DNA of 64,000 nt from Kluyvera genomosp. 3 (GCA_002211745.1 CP022114.1:1550001-1614000), one strand, 5' to 3'; numbered from the stretch's first letter, positions 10,373 through 19,873 are shown. Numbers and translations: made by a program. Notes: generated by a model not told the origin, from the sequence alone.

Positions 10373-10896
10373 AATCTGCGCTACTGATGCTGTTGTGCCT
10401 GGCGGTCGCTGCGCCATCGGCCGTTGCCGCGGACTGGTTGAGCTGGCGGAAAGTCGGCGACGCGACGCTGACCTGGGGGCCGTTCACGGTTTACACCTCC
10501 CAGCTTCGCGCGCCGGACGGGCAATATCATGGTTTAACCCAGGATCAGGCGCTGATCATCACTTACGCCCGGCATATTGAGCGGGAGGATCTGGTTAACG
10601 CCACCCGCGAGCAGTGGCAGGCGCAGGGGATTCTGGCGCGTGAGGCGCAGAGTCAGGCCTGGCTGCGCATGCTGGCGGAATTATGGCCGGACGTCGAGCC
10701 GGGTACGCAGCTGGCCTTCGTGCTGAACGATAAACAGGGTCAATTCTGGTACCGCGCCTCGGCGGCGCAAACGCGCTTTATGCCGCTGGGGCCACGGCAG
10801 TCGGCGGATTTCAGCCAAAACTTTCTCGCCATCTGGCTCGCTCCGCGTACGCAATACCCGGAGCTGCGCCAGCAGCTCACTGGAGGTCAAAAATGA
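10369..10896 (+). CDS. Chalcone-isomerase-like secreted protein
   Basis: Intact, 175 residues with a clear Sec signal peptide (MKSALLMLLCLAVAAPSAVA, cleavage before ADWLSW). The mature part has the features of the bacterial chalcone-isomerase-like family: WRKVGDATLTWGPFTVYTS, HIEREDLVNAT and a C-terminal FSQNFLAIWL. Members found in Cfa clusters are probably periplasmic lipid-binding proteins rather than flavonoid enzymes. It overlaps DUF2878 and DUF3833 by four bases each. Confidence 0.7.
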   Translation: MKSALLMLLCLAVAAPSAVAADWLSWRKVGDATLTWGPFTVYTSQLRAPDGQYHGLTQDQALIITYARHIEREDLVNATREQWQAQGILAREAQSQAWLRMLAELWPDVEPGTQLAFVLNDKQGQFWYRASAAQTRFMPLGPRQSADFSQNFLAIWLAPRTQYPELRQQLTGGQK

Positions 10897-11423
10897 AACG
10901 TTTACTGGCTTTAAGTCTGCCCTTAATGATGCAACTGACGGGCTGTAGCGCCGACATCGCCGACTACCGCCAGCAGCAACCTCGGCTGGATATTTTTCAG
11001 TATTTCCAGGGAGAAACCCAGGCCTGGGGGATGGTTCAGGATCGTAGCGGCAAACAGCTGCGACGTTTCCACGTGGCTATCAATGGCGACGTCGTGGGCA
11101 ATACCTTAACCCTGAATGAACGGTTTGTTTATGACGATGGCGAGAAGCAGCAGCGGGTGTGGCACATCAGACGGCTTGGCGACGATCGTTATGAGGGAAC
11201 CGCCGGAGACATCGAAGGGGTCGCCAAAGGGCAGGCAGCGGGAAACGCGTTCAACTGGCATTACAGCATGAATGTGAAAGCCAATGGCAAAACCTGGCTA
11301 CTGCATTTTGACGACTGGATGTATCTGCAGGATGGCAACCATCTGTTTAATAAAACCGAGATGAAGAAATTCGGTTTCACCGTCGGTACGGTGACGCTGT
11401 TCTTCTCCCGTAAAGCGCCATAA
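10893..11423 (+). CDS. DUF3833 lipoprotein
   Basis: Intact, 176 residues. The N-terminus MKRLLALSLPLMMQLTGC contains a lipobox (LTGC), so it should be a membrane-anchored lipoprotein with Cys18 as the lipidated residue. The remainder (LDIFQYFQGETQAWGMVQD, FNWHYSMNVKANGKTWLLHF) matches DUF3833, a lipocalin-like family seen with Cfa-like operons. It is the last of the four-base-overlap series; the next gene starts 13 bases later behind CGAGGAGG. Confidence 0.75.
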   Translation: MKRLLALSLPLMMQLTGCSADIADYRQQQPRLDIFQYFQGETQAWGMVQDRSGKQLRRFHVAINGDVVGNTLTLNERFVYDDGEKQQRVWHIRRLGDDRYEGTAGDIEGVAKGQAAGNAFNWHYSMNVKANGKTWLLHFDDWMYLQDGNHLFNKTEMKKFGFTVGTVTLFFSRKAP

Positions 11424-11436
11424 CGAGGAGGACGCC

Positions 11437-12395
11437 ATGAAAACGCAACCGGTGATTGGGATCAGCAGCTGTTTAACCGGCGCGGCCGTGCGCTTCGACG
11501 GCGGCCATAAACGGACGGACTTTGTGATGGACCGGCTGGCGCAGTGGGTATCATTCCGGCCCATTTGCCCGGAAATGGCGATTGGCCTGCCGACCCCCGC
11601 CCGGCGCTGCGGCTGGTGCAAACCACCGCAGGTGATATCCGTATGCGGTTCAGCCACGCGCCTCATGAAGACGTCAGTGAAAAAATGGCCGACTTTAGCG
11701 CCGGGTATCTGGCCGGATTAGGCGAGCTATCCGGTTTTATCGTCTGCGCGAAGTCACCCAGCTGTGGTATGGAGCGGGTGCGGCTGTATGACGAGAAGGG
11801 CAATCGCGGACGTAAAGAGGGGACGGGTCTGTTTACCGCTGCGCTGATGGCGAGGTACCCGTGGCTGCCGGTTGAGGAAGACGGGCGGCTGCACGATCCG
11901 CTGCTGCGAGAAAACTTCGTTGAGCGGGTCTTTGCGCTGCATGAGCTACAGCAACTGCGTAAAAATGGCCTGACGCGGCGGGCGCTGCTTGATTTTCATA
12001 GTCGCTATAAACTGCAGCTGCTGGCGCATCACCAGGCCGGATATCGGGAGATTGGGCCGTTTGTCGCCTCACTGCATACGTGGGAGGATCTGGACGCATT
12101 CTTTGAGGCGTATCGAGATAAGCTGATGGCTATTCTCAAGAAACCGGCTTCGCGTAAAAACCATACCAACGTGTTGATGCATATTCAGGGCTACTTTCGT
12201 AATCAGCTCAACACGCGGCAGCGTACGGAGCTGCGGGATGTGATTCTTCATTATCGTGCGGGGGTGCTGCCCATTCTTGCGCCAATGACGCTACTGAAAC
12301 ACTATCTTGCGGAATACCCGGATGGCTATCTGTTAACGCAGAATTATTTCGACCCGTATCCGCAAGGCCTGGCGCTGCGTCTGGCGGTGAATTAG
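11437..12395 (+). CDS. DUF523/DUF1722 protein, YbgA-related (one frameshift)
   Basis: After restoring one C in the run near 11595, a 319-residue protein. The N-terminal DUF523 domain has IGISSCLTGAAVRFDGGHKR and CAKSPSCGMERV with conserved cysteines; the C-terminal DUF1722 domain (residues about 180-319) includes KLQLLAHHQAGYREIGP and YFRNQLN, the part shared with E. coli YbgA. In many bacteria this gene is next to the photolyase gene phrB; no photolyase is present in this window. Its role is unknown. Confidence 0.8.
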
Positions 12396-12485
12396 CGTTG
12401 GGAGAGTCGGCGTCGGTATCTTCCGCCGCCGACACTGCGTATAATGCGGCGTCGAAATCTTTTAAACAGGACTGCCGTTAATTCT

Positions 12486-12830
12486 ATGAATCTCAACCGC
12501 TGGTGTTATTTGCTGCTGGTCCTCGCGGCGATCGCGAGCCTGTTTACCGCGCATCCCGTGATGATGTGGCTGCTGTTGGCGAACCTGCTGACGCTGGTGA
12601 TTTACGGGGTCGATAAGATGGCGGCACGCAAGGACTGGCGAAGAGTGCCGGAAGCGACACTGCTGTTCTTTGGCGTGGTAGGGGGATGGGTTGGCGCGAT
12701 GGTTGGGCAGCAGGTTTTTCGCCATAAAACCCAAAAGCAGCCCTTTAAAACCTACTTTATGATCAGCGTCATCGTCAGTATCTCTGCCACCATCGCCATC
12801 TATTATTTCTCGCCGTTTCGCGCTTTCTAA
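12486..12830 (+). CDS. DUF1294 membrane protein
   Basis: Intact, 114 residues with three or four hydrophobic segments and the DUF1294 pattern YGVDKMAARKDWRRVPE followed by GGWVGAMVGQQVFRHKTQKQ. ATG 12486 gives the natural N-terminal membrane segment; an upstream ATG at 12444 would add a charged, unconserved extension. A small hairpin (GTCGGCG 12406-12412 with CGCCGAC 12427-12433) lies between it and the previous gene. Function unknown. Confidence 0.75.
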   Translation: MNLNRWCYLLLVLAAIASLFTAHPVMMWLLLANLLTLVIYGVDKMAARKDWRRVPEATLLFFGVVGGWVGAMVGQQVFRHKTQKQPFKTYFMISVIVSISATIAIYYFSPFRAF

Positions 12831-12880
12831 CCCTCAACGCATTCTGCCGCGGCCATGCGAACCCGCGGCATTATCTCTCA

Positions 12881-12938
12881 TTGACACCCTAAATGGGTCA
12901 TTGTATAAAACTCCGCCTCAGTAATGAGTTTCATTTAC
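12881..12938 (+). promoter_or_regulatory. Sigma-70 promoter with Fur-like box for the iron-type ABC operon
   Basis: TTGACA (12881-12886) and TATAAA (12904-12909) are separated by exactly 17 bases. Just downstream, AGTAATGAGTTTCATTTAC (12920-12938) matches the 19-base Fur consensus at roughly two-thirds of positions and has an AATGA/TCATT inverted core. The adjacent operon encodes a siderophore-type importer, which supports iron control. Fur binding is inferred. Confidence 0.6.
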
Positions 12939-12994
12939 ATTAAAAAAAGACCACCCGGTTTTCGATAACCCTTTTGATGAAGGATAGCGTTTAA

Positions 12995-13993
12995 ATGAAA
13001 AAGACCCTCTGCGCGTTGGGCCTGGTGTTGGCGTCGGTCAGCTCTGCTATGGCCACGACCTATCCTCTGACCATTGAAAACTGCGGCTATCAAGAGACGT
13101 TCAGCAAACCGCCGGAGCGCGTTGTGGCGCTGGGGCAAAATACGGTGGAGATTTTGCTGCTGCTCGGCCTGCAAAATAACGTGGTTGCCAGCGCCTTCTG
13201 GCCAACGAAGGTGCTGCCGCAGCTGGCGAAGCAGAATGAAAAAATCAAACTGTTGACGGTGGAGATTCCTACGCTTGAATCTATTCTGGCGCAAAACCCT
13301 GATTTTGTTCCGTCACAAAACCCCCTCTTATTAGGCCCGGAAAGTAAGGTCGCTAAACGCGAAGACTTCGCGACCCTCGGCGTAAACAGCTATGTTTCAC
13401 CCGGCATGTGCGCCACCAAAAAAGGCACGGGCGATATGTACGGCAGCCGTCAGCAGCTCTGGGACATGACCTGGCTATATAAAGAGATTGAAGACTTCGC
13501 CACCATTTTTAATGTGCAGGACCGGGGCACCGCGCTGGTGGCGGATTTCAAAAAGCGTGAAAATGCGCTGCGCACGGAGTTCAGCAAGAATAAAAAAGAT
13601 CTCTCCTTCGTCTTCTGGTTCTCCAGCGCATCGCCTTCAGCTGATGCCTACGTTGGGGGGAAAAATAGCGCCTCTGGCTTTATTGCCAACGTGCTGGGCG
13701 GCCATAACGCCATTACGTCTGAAACCGAATGGCCGACGGTAAGCTGGGAAAGCATTATCGCGGCGAACCCGGATGTGATTGTGGTCTCCAGCCTCGACCG
13801 CAACCGCTGGGCGCTGGATAACGCAGAAGAAAAAATCAAATTCCTGAAAACCGATCCGGCAGTCAGCCAGCTGGACGCGGTGAAAAAAGGCCATATCGTG
13901 GTGATGGACGGGCAGGCGATGAACCCGACCATCCGCACTCTTTACGGCGCTGAACAGGTGGGCGAACAGCTCAGAAAACTGGGGCTCAACTGA
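12995..13993 (+). CDS. Ferric-siderophore-type ABC substrate-binding protein
   Basis: Intact, 332 residues, with a Sec signal peptide (cleavage after SSAMA). The fold is the helical-backbone class III binding protein: ERVVALGQNTVEILLLLGLQ near the start, PTLESILAQNPDFV, and a C-terminal GHIVVMDGQAMNPTIRT. The class binds ferric siderophores, haem or cobalamin; the Fur-like box favours iron. It overlaps the permease gene by one base (TGATG). Ligand unknown. Confidence 0.85.
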   Translation: MKKTLCALGLVLASVSSAMATTYPLTIENCGYQETFSKPPERVVALGQNTVEILLLLGLQNNVVASAFWPTKVLPQLAKQNEKIKLLTVEIPTLESILAQNPDFVPSQNPLLLGPESKVAKREDFATLGVNSYVSPGMCATKKGTGDMYGSRQQLWDMTWLYKEIEDFATIFNVQDRGTALVADFKKRENALRTEFSKNKKDLSFVFWFSSASPSADAYVGGKNSASGFIANVLGGHNAITSETEWPTVSWESIIAANPDVIVVSSLDRNRWALDNAEEKIKFLKTDPAVSQLDAVKKGHIVVMDGQAMNPTIRTLYGAEQVGEQLRKLGLN

Positions 13994-15026
13994 TGACGGC
14001 TGCCGCTATTGCGTCACGTCAGGGGCTGTTTCTGACGACCTCGTGCCTGTTATCTATCATCTTGTTATTGCTGGTGATTGCGGTAGGCGTCAGCGTGGGA
14101 GAGCTTGCCATCCCGCTGCAAAACGTCTTTTACGCCATCGGTAATAAGATGGGGCTGACCGACGTCCCGCTTAATCGTATCTATGAAAGCGTGATTTGGG
14201 ACTTTCGCCTGAGCCGCGCGCTGGTGGCGGCTTGCTGTGGCGCGGGCTGGCTATCTGCGGCGCGGTGTTACAGAGCCTGCTGAAGAATGCGCTGGCGGAA
14301 CCCTATGTCCTCGGCGTTTCTGCCGGGGCGTCGACGGGGCGGTTTCCGTGGTCGTGCTGGGTATCGGCACCGGCGCGGTATCGCTGTCCGCCGGGGCGTT
14401 TGCCGGGGCCTTTGCCGCTTTTGCCTTCGTGGCTTTTCTGACCAACGGCGCCCGTGGGGGAACGAACGCACTATTCTGGCGGGCGTTGCCGCTTCTCAGC
14501 TGTTCAACGCCATTACCGCCTACACCATCAGCACCTCCGCCAGCGCGCAGCAGGCGCGTGACGTGATGTTCTGGCTGCTGGGCAGTTTTAGCGGCGTGCG
14601 CTGGCCGGAATTCCAGCTGGTGCTGGTGGTCGTGGTGATTGGCCTGGCCGTTTGTTTGTATTATTCCCGGGCGCTGGATGCTTTTACCTTTGGCGACGAT
14701 GCCGCCGCCTCGCTGGGGATCGCGGTCCCCTGGGTGCGCCTCATCCTCTTTACCACCACCGCGCTAATCACTGCGACCATCGTCAGCATGGCCGGCTCGA
14801 TTGGCTTTGTGGGGCTGGTGGTGCCCACGTGATGCGTTTCTTCTTTGGCCCGCTACACCGCACGTTGCTGATTGCCTGCGCGCTGGCCGGGGCGATTTTA
14901 ATGGTGCTGGCGGATATCGCCTCTCGCCTGCTGATTGCGCCGCAAAGCCTGCCGGTAGGCGTGGTGACGGCGCTGGTCGGCGTGCCATTCTTTGCGATTA
15001 TTATCTACCGTTCAAGGAATAAGTGA
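13993..15026 (+). CDS. FecCD-family iron transport permease (four frameshifts)
   Basis: Four single-base losses (near 14238, 14338, 14460 and 14828) split it; restored length is 345 residues. Recognisable FecCD features are WDFRLSRALVAACCGAGLAI, GAVLQSLLKNALAEPYVLG, VMFWLLGSFSGVRWPEFQL and the coupling-loop region GSIGFVGLVVPHVMRFFFG. About ten membrane segments are expected. It would form a homodimer with the downstream ATPase. The stop overlaps the next ATG (TGATGA). Confidence 0.8.
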
Positions 15027-15785
15027 TGAGTATCTGCGCTGAACATATTACCTGGAAGGTCGGTAAAAAGGTCATCGTCAACGACGTTTCGCTACAGGTT
15101 GCGCGCGGTGAAACCGTGGGCTGCTTGGCCCTAACGGCTGCGGCAAATCGTCGCTGCTGCGCATTCTTGCTGGCCTGCGTCGCCCGGATGCGGGCCACGT
15201 GACGCTCGACGGTAAAGACATTGCGAAGATGGCGAAAAAGCAGCTTGCTCGCCGGGTGGCGTTCGTTGAGCAGCACGGTATGACTGACGCCAATATGCGC
15301 GTTCGCGACGTGGTCAAACTGGGCGAATTCCGCATCATACGCCGTTTTCTAACTGGAGCACGCACGATGACGAAACCGTCACCGCGGCGCTGCAACGCGT
15401 CGATATGCTGGATAAAAGCGAGCAGGGGTGGCTGAGTTTGTCCGGCGGGGAGCGTCAGCGGGTGCATATCGCCCGTGCTTTGGCGCAGACGCCGACGGAA
15501 ATCCTGCTTGATGAACCGACCAACCACCTCGATATTCATCACCAGATGCAGTTAATGCAGCTGATTAGCGAACTGCCGGTGACCAGCATTGTGGCTATTC
15601 ACGATCTGAACCATGCCGCCATGTTCTGCGATTCGCTGATTGTGATGCAAAAAGGGCAAATTATCGCCAGCGGAACGCCGCAGGATATTCTCAGTGAGGA
15701 ACTGCTGTGGGATGTTTTTCGCGTGAAGACCAAAATTGAGATTTCCCGCTTCCATGGTAAAAAACATATCCACTTTATTGTTTAA
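15026..15785 (+). CDS. FecE-type ABC transporter ATPase (two frameshifts)
   Basis: Restoring a G near 15121 and another near 15330 gives 253 residues. Walker A is [12 protein letters not shown], the signature is [17 protein letters not shown], Walker B is [12 protein letters not shown] and the H-loop is [12 protein letters not shown]. These are typical of the iron-siderophore/haem/B12 importer class. It completes a binding protein-permease-ATPase operon. Confidence 0.85.
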
Positions 15786-15799
15786 GGCCGGATAATTGC

Positions 15800-17039
15800 A
15801 TGCTGCGTTTTCCCCTGCGCCCCGCTACGACGCTCTGGCCGCCGGTATTACTGGGTAGCCAGTTTGTCTTTAATATCGGCTTCTATGCGGTAGTGCCGTT
15901 TCTGGCGATATTTCTGCGCGACGACATGCTGCTTTCCGGTGGCTGATTGGCCTGATTCTGGGGCTGCGTACTTTCTCACAGCAGGGGATGTTTATTATCG
16001 GTGGAGCGCTCTCCGACCGGTTTGGCGCGCGTACGATTATCCTGATTGGCTGTGTTATCCGGGTTGTGGGATATCTGCTGTTGGCGCTGGGTGAATCGCT
16101 GTGGCCGATTATTCTGGGAGCCTGCCTGACGGGGATCGGCGGGGCGCTGTTTTCACCCTCCATTGAAGCCTTGCTGGCCAAAGCCGGAACACAAAGTGAG
16201 GCGAGCGGCAAACGCAGTCGGGCGGAGTGGTTCGCGCTGTTTGCGGTCTGCGGTGAGCTTGGTGCCGTGCTGGGGCCCGCGTTGGGCGCGCTGCTGACGG
16301 GCTTTGGTTTTCGTCAGGTTGCGCTGGCGGGGCAGGGGTTTTTATCGTTGCGCTGATCCTGCTCTCCTTCGCTTTGCCCGCCGCGCCGCGACGCACGCAG
16401 AAGATCAACATTCTGCCGTGGTGGACGACGTTTCGTCAGCCGCGTTTCGTGGCGTTTATTATCGCCTACAGTTCGTGGCTGCTAAGCTATAACCAACTCT
16501 ATCTGGCGCTGCCCGTTGAGATCCAGCGCGCGGGCGGCAGTGAAAAAGATCTCGGGCCGCTGTTTATGCTCGCCTCGCTGCTGATTGTGGTGTTGCAGCT
16601 GCCGCTGGCGCGTGTTGCTCATCGCGTGGGGCCGTCCGGATCCTGCCGGTGGGCTTTTTGCTGCTCTCCACCGCTTTCGCCAGCGTGGCGCTGTTCGCCT
16701 CGACGCCGCCGGCAGAAGGCTGGCAGCGGTTAATTCCATCGATATGTTTTGTGACGCTGCTGACCTTAGGGCAAATGCTGCTGGTGCCGTCGGCTAAGGA
16801 TCTGATCCCCGTTTTGCTGAGGAGTCGACGCTTGGCGCGCACTATGGCGCGCTCGCCACTGCCGGCGGCGTCGCGGTGCTGGCGGGGAATTTAGCGTTTG
16901 GCGGGCTGCTTGACGAGGCGCTGACCCCTCAACGCAGGCCATCTATCCCTGGCTATTGCTGGCGCTGTTTCCCCTGTGTAGCGCCGTGGCGATGGTGCTG
17001 ATTTGCCGCCCGTTGCTCACCAAAACCCGATTTGGTTAA
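15800..17039 (+). CDS. MFS transporter, MdtH-like (five frameshifts)
   Basis: Five single-base losses (near 15944, 16337, 16640, 16813 and 16926) break a 414-residue major-facilitator protein. The signature between helices 2 and 3 is [17 protein letters not shown], and GLRTFSQQGMF upstream resembles E. coli MdtH. It begins 15 bases after the ATPase and may be co-transcribed, in the position where siderophore exporters are often found; a drug-efflux role is equally possible. Confidence 0.7.
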
Positions 17040-17040
17040 G

Positions 17041-17133
17041 GTGGCTGTCCTGGCCTTCGCAGGTGTATTGCTGTTAACCGGCTGCGTGGTGGGAAATCGG
17101 AATTGCTTCGATGACGACAATGTTTTGCCATAA
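17041..17133 (+). CDS. Possible 30-residue lipoprotein
   Basis: From GTG 17041 an open frame reads VAVLAFAGVLLLTGC and then 15 more residues to TAA 17133. The LLTGC lipobox with a hydrophobic run before it looks like a tiny entericidin-like lipoprotein. There is no ATG and no clear ribosome binding site, and it nearly touches the MFS stop, so it may be chance or the remains of a longer gene. Confidence 0.25.
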   Translation: MAVLAFAGVLLLTGCVVGNRNCFDDDNVLP

Positions 17134-17143
17134 GGATCCCGAT

Positions 17144-17625
17144 ATGAATCGTTTTTATCAACTCACCGCGACGAGTCTGGATGGTCAGCTCATCCCGATG
17201 GCCGACTACGCCGGCAAGCTGGTTCTGGTAGTCAATACCGCCAGCCATTGTGGTTTCACGCCGCAATACGCAGGTCTTGAAGCGCTCTACAAGAAGTATG
17301 CCGAGCAGGGGCTGGTGGTGCTGGGTTTTCCCTGCAACCAGTTTGGTCAGCAGGAACCCGGAAATGCAGATGACATCGCGCAGACCTGCCACATCAACTA
17401 CGGTGTGAGCTTCCCGATGTTCGAGAAAGTGGAAGTCAACGGTGCGGCGGCGCACCCGGTGTTTTGTTATCTGAAGGATGCGTTGCCTGGCGTGCTGGGT
17501 GGGCGAATCAAGTGGAACTTCACCAAGTTTCTGATTGGCCGCGACGGCAAACCGCTTAAACGTTTTGCGCCGTTGACGACCCGGAGAAAATGGAAGCTGC
17601 AATTAAGGCCGCGCTTGATATCTGA
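17144..17625 (+). CDS. Glutathione peroxidase family protein, BtuE-like (one frameshift near the end)
   Basis: 160 residues after restoring one C near 17576 (LTTPEKMEAAIKAALDI). The peroxidatic Cys is in NTASHCGFTPQY, the Gln in GFPCNQFGQQEPG, and the Trp/Asn pair in IKWNFTKFLIGRDG, completing the catalytic tetrad of the Cys-type family. An AAGGA site precedes ATG 17144. The enzyme reduces peroxides with thioredoxin or glutathione. Its place behind an iron-uptake operon fits oxidative-stress protection. Confidence 0.85.
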
Positions 17626-17809
17626 GTTTCCTGTTATTTGATTTTATTTCAGGATGCTCGGGCGGAGCTTAAAAAAACAAACAGGACTGATGCTGTCGAT
17701 ATCGCGATCTTTAAAATTGATGCTCATCACATTGACGCGTTCTTAAATGAATTTAACTTAAATCTCTTTCTATACTCTTTATTTGTTCATCTTTTCCGAG
17801 GAATAAATA

Positions 17810-18175
17810 ATGTTCGATCATGTGAAATTCGGCGTAAGTGATTATGAAAAAAGTAAGACGTTCTTCCTCAATGCGCTTCAGCCGCTTGGCGTGACTCTCA
17901 TCGATGAAGGCACACCGGACTACGGTGTTGAAATGAGTTCCGACAATGTTTCACTTTGCCTGTTCCACACGAATGACAAACCGGCTCCTCTGCATCTGGC
18001 GTTTGTCGCCAAAACCCGGCAGCAAGTTGATGAGTTTTACAATGCCGCTTTGCGTGCGGGCGCCCAGGATAACGGAGCGCCAGGCTTACGTTCCTACGGT
18101 GAAAACTACTATGCGGCATTTGTCATTGCCCCTGATGGCCATAATATTGAGGCGGTCTGCCATGCGCCGGGCTGA
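17810..18175 (+). CDS. VOC/glyoxalase-fold protein
   Basis: Intact, 121 residues with the vicinal-oxygen-chelate pattern: metal-ligand His in MFDHVKFGVSDYEKSK, a second His in PLHLAFVAKTRQQVDEFY and a C-terminal Glu in IAPDGHNIEAVCH. GAGGAA precedes the ATG. Such proteins include glyoxalases, dioxygenases and antibiotic-binding proteins; the substrate is unknown. It stands alone; the upstream 184 bases show no gene. Confidence 0.8.
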   Translation: MFDHVKFGVSDYEKSKTFFLNALQPLGVTLIDEGTPDYGVEMSSDNVSLCLFHTNDKPAPLHLAFVAKTRQQVDEFYNAALRAGAQDNGAPGLRSYGENYYAAFVIAPDGHNIEAVCHAPG

Positions 18176-18515
18176 TTAAAGGCCAGCTATCCGAGGGATT
18201 GGGACGGGGAGGGGCATTTTTTGTCTGTGAAAAATGTCGGGTAAACGTCGTCTGGCTGTTTACCTCATAACAGCAGGGAAAGAAACTGTGTATCCGGGAA
18301 ACGTGCTAAGGGCTACCATGCTTCGCAGTTTGCGCGGATACAGGCGCTTTATAAAAAATTGAATCTGCCTGAAAAGCGGTCATAACGGTGTTTATTTTTG
18401 GTCATGGCATAGGATTTAACGCTCGGTTATCACTTTTTTGACAAGCAGCCTGACTCATTATTTATGCAAGTAAGGTCTGCTGTGTGCCATAAGCGGACGT
18501 CGCTCCAACGCAAGC
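18176..18515. other. Intergenic region without a supported gene
   Basis: This 340-base stretch lies between the convergent VOC and phosphoribosyltransferase genes. No frame has a convincing start and family match. It marks the change from GC-rich host sequence on the left to AT-richer sequence on the right, so it may contain the left edge of the island; I see no tRNA gene or clear direct-repeat attachment site. Confidence 0.4.
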
Positions 18516-19040
18516 TTAGCTGTCTTTGAACAACGTAGACACACAGGGCAGATTGCGGAACTTGTTCTGCCAGGGCATGCCATATCCTATGAGTAGATCA
18601 TCATTCTCCATCTCATATGCGTAATAACACCGTGCAGGAATGGATACACGTCCGGGTTTAACAAAAAGGACGGCAACCGAGACTGACTGTGGATGATATT
18701 TTTCGTTAAGATGCTCCACAAGACGTCTCATTGTCCCCCCTGATTCGATCGCGTCGTCGATAACAATGACATGTCGTCCCTCAATTCCAATGTTGTTGTG
18801 GAAGACAATTTCTGACGCGTTATTACGTTCACCGGGTGTGTGTGGACAGGAAATATAATCCATTTCAACATCAAAGTTCAGTTTTCTCGTTAAGTCAGCA
18901 GTAAAAAATATCCCGCCGGGTACGACGGTAATAATCACAGCATCGCTGAAATCAGCATTAAGCCTGTCCGCAACAAGATTGACACCTTTCGCGATTGTGG
19001 ATTCATCGAGAATAATTTTTCCAGTATGTGAACCATTCAT
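18516..19040 (-). CDS. Phosphoribosyltransferase, hypoxanthine-PRTase-like
   Basis: Intact, 174 residues. The PRPP loop is VIVIDDAIESGGTMRRL, the N-terminal loop is ITVVPGGIFFTADLTR (equivalent to the RGSFMFMADL of Hpt), and the C-terminal GYGMPWQNKFRNLP corresponds to GYGLDYAQKYRHLP. It therefore belongs with purine salvage phosphoribosyltransferases. GGAG precedes the ATG. It is downstream of and probably co-transcribed with the acetyltransferase. A second-copy PRTase in an accessory island may act on an unusual base; this is inference. Confidence 0.85.
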   Translation of the reverse strand: MNGSHTGKIILDESTIAKGVNLVADRLNADFSDAVIITVVPGGIFFTADLTRKLNFDVEMDYISCPHTPGERNNASEIVFHNNIGIEGRHVIVIDDAIESGGTMRRLVEHLNEKYHPQSVSVAVLFVKPGRVSIPARCYYAYEMENDDLLIGYGMPWQNKFRNLPCVSTLFKDS

Positions 19041-19055
19041 TTTAGTTACTCTCCT

Positions 19056-19641
19056 TTACTGAATATGTTTTAACACTCTTGCGGGCACTCCACCGGCTAT
19101 AACTCTGTCCGGAATATCGCGGGTCACCACACTCCCGGCGGCAATGACAACATCATTGCCGATCTTTACGCCTGGAAGAACAACCGATTTACCTCCAATC
19201 CAGACTCGGTCGCCTATGGTGACCGGCTGGACATACTCTATCCCTGTACTCCGGTGTCCGGGGTTGATGGGATGACTGACGGTATAAATGTTCACCTGAG
19301 GACCCAGTTGAACATCATCCCGATAGTAACGTCTGTGAGATCCAGGATGACGCAGTCTACATTACAGTAGAAATTCTTCCCCGCCCGGATGTTATACCCT
19401 CTGCTGCAATGAAAAGGAGTGGTGACAGATACACCTTCTCCACATTCAGGCAACAGTTCTTTCATCAATCGCAGGCGGGCGCCAGTTTCAGCGGGGTCAG
19501 TGTGGTTAAAACGATGAAGAAGTGATTTTGTCCGCAGGGAATCTGCTTTTATAGCTGGCTCTGTAGGGAAGAAATAATCCCCATCTTTAAGACAGATACG
19601 CTCCACCCCGACGTCAGCACAGGGGGCAATTTTTCGTTCAT
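19056..19641 (-). CDS. Sugar O-acetyltransferase, Maa/LacA family (two frameshifts)
   Basis: Two missing Gs (near 19609 and 19318) break a 195-residue hexapeptide-repeat acetyltransferase. The N-terminal mac domain includes SLRTKSLLHRFNHTDP; the left-handed helix carries YNIRAGKNFYCNVDCVILD, the catalytic His in VSHPINPGHRSTG and VTIGDRVWIGGKSVVLPGVK. ATG 19641 has an AGGAG site and is preferred to the in-frame GTG 19606, which has none. The family acetylates sugars or nodulation-type glycans with acetyl-CoA. It heads a two-gene operon with the PRTase, divergent to the CofD-like gene. Confidence 0.8.
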
Positions 19642-19752
19642 TAATCCAGTCTCCTGCGTATTCAACGTGTATTCGATCATCGGTACTTCGTGAACAAGCT
19701 ATTCATATGAAAAACATGGCCAGTTCTTGTTGTTTCTCTCACAAAGTATCAT

Positions 19753-19802
19753 AATCGAGCATAAAGTAAAGATTAAAACCACTTAATCGAGCGCAATCGA
19801 GC
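19753..19802 (+). repeat. Three AATCGAGC direct repeats in the divergent promoter
   Basis: AATCGAGC occurs at 19753-19760, 19785-19792 and 19795-19802, within the 232-base gap between the acetyltransferase (minus) and the CofD-like gene (plus). Three identical octamers in one short regulatory gap suggest protein binding sites, probably for the island's LacI- or DeoR-family regulator. Confidence 0.5.
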
Positions 19803-19873
19803 TAGTGAATAACATCATGTTCCCCTCCTGAGACAAAAGGATCGGCCAATAGTTGGTAATGAGGAAGCACGTA

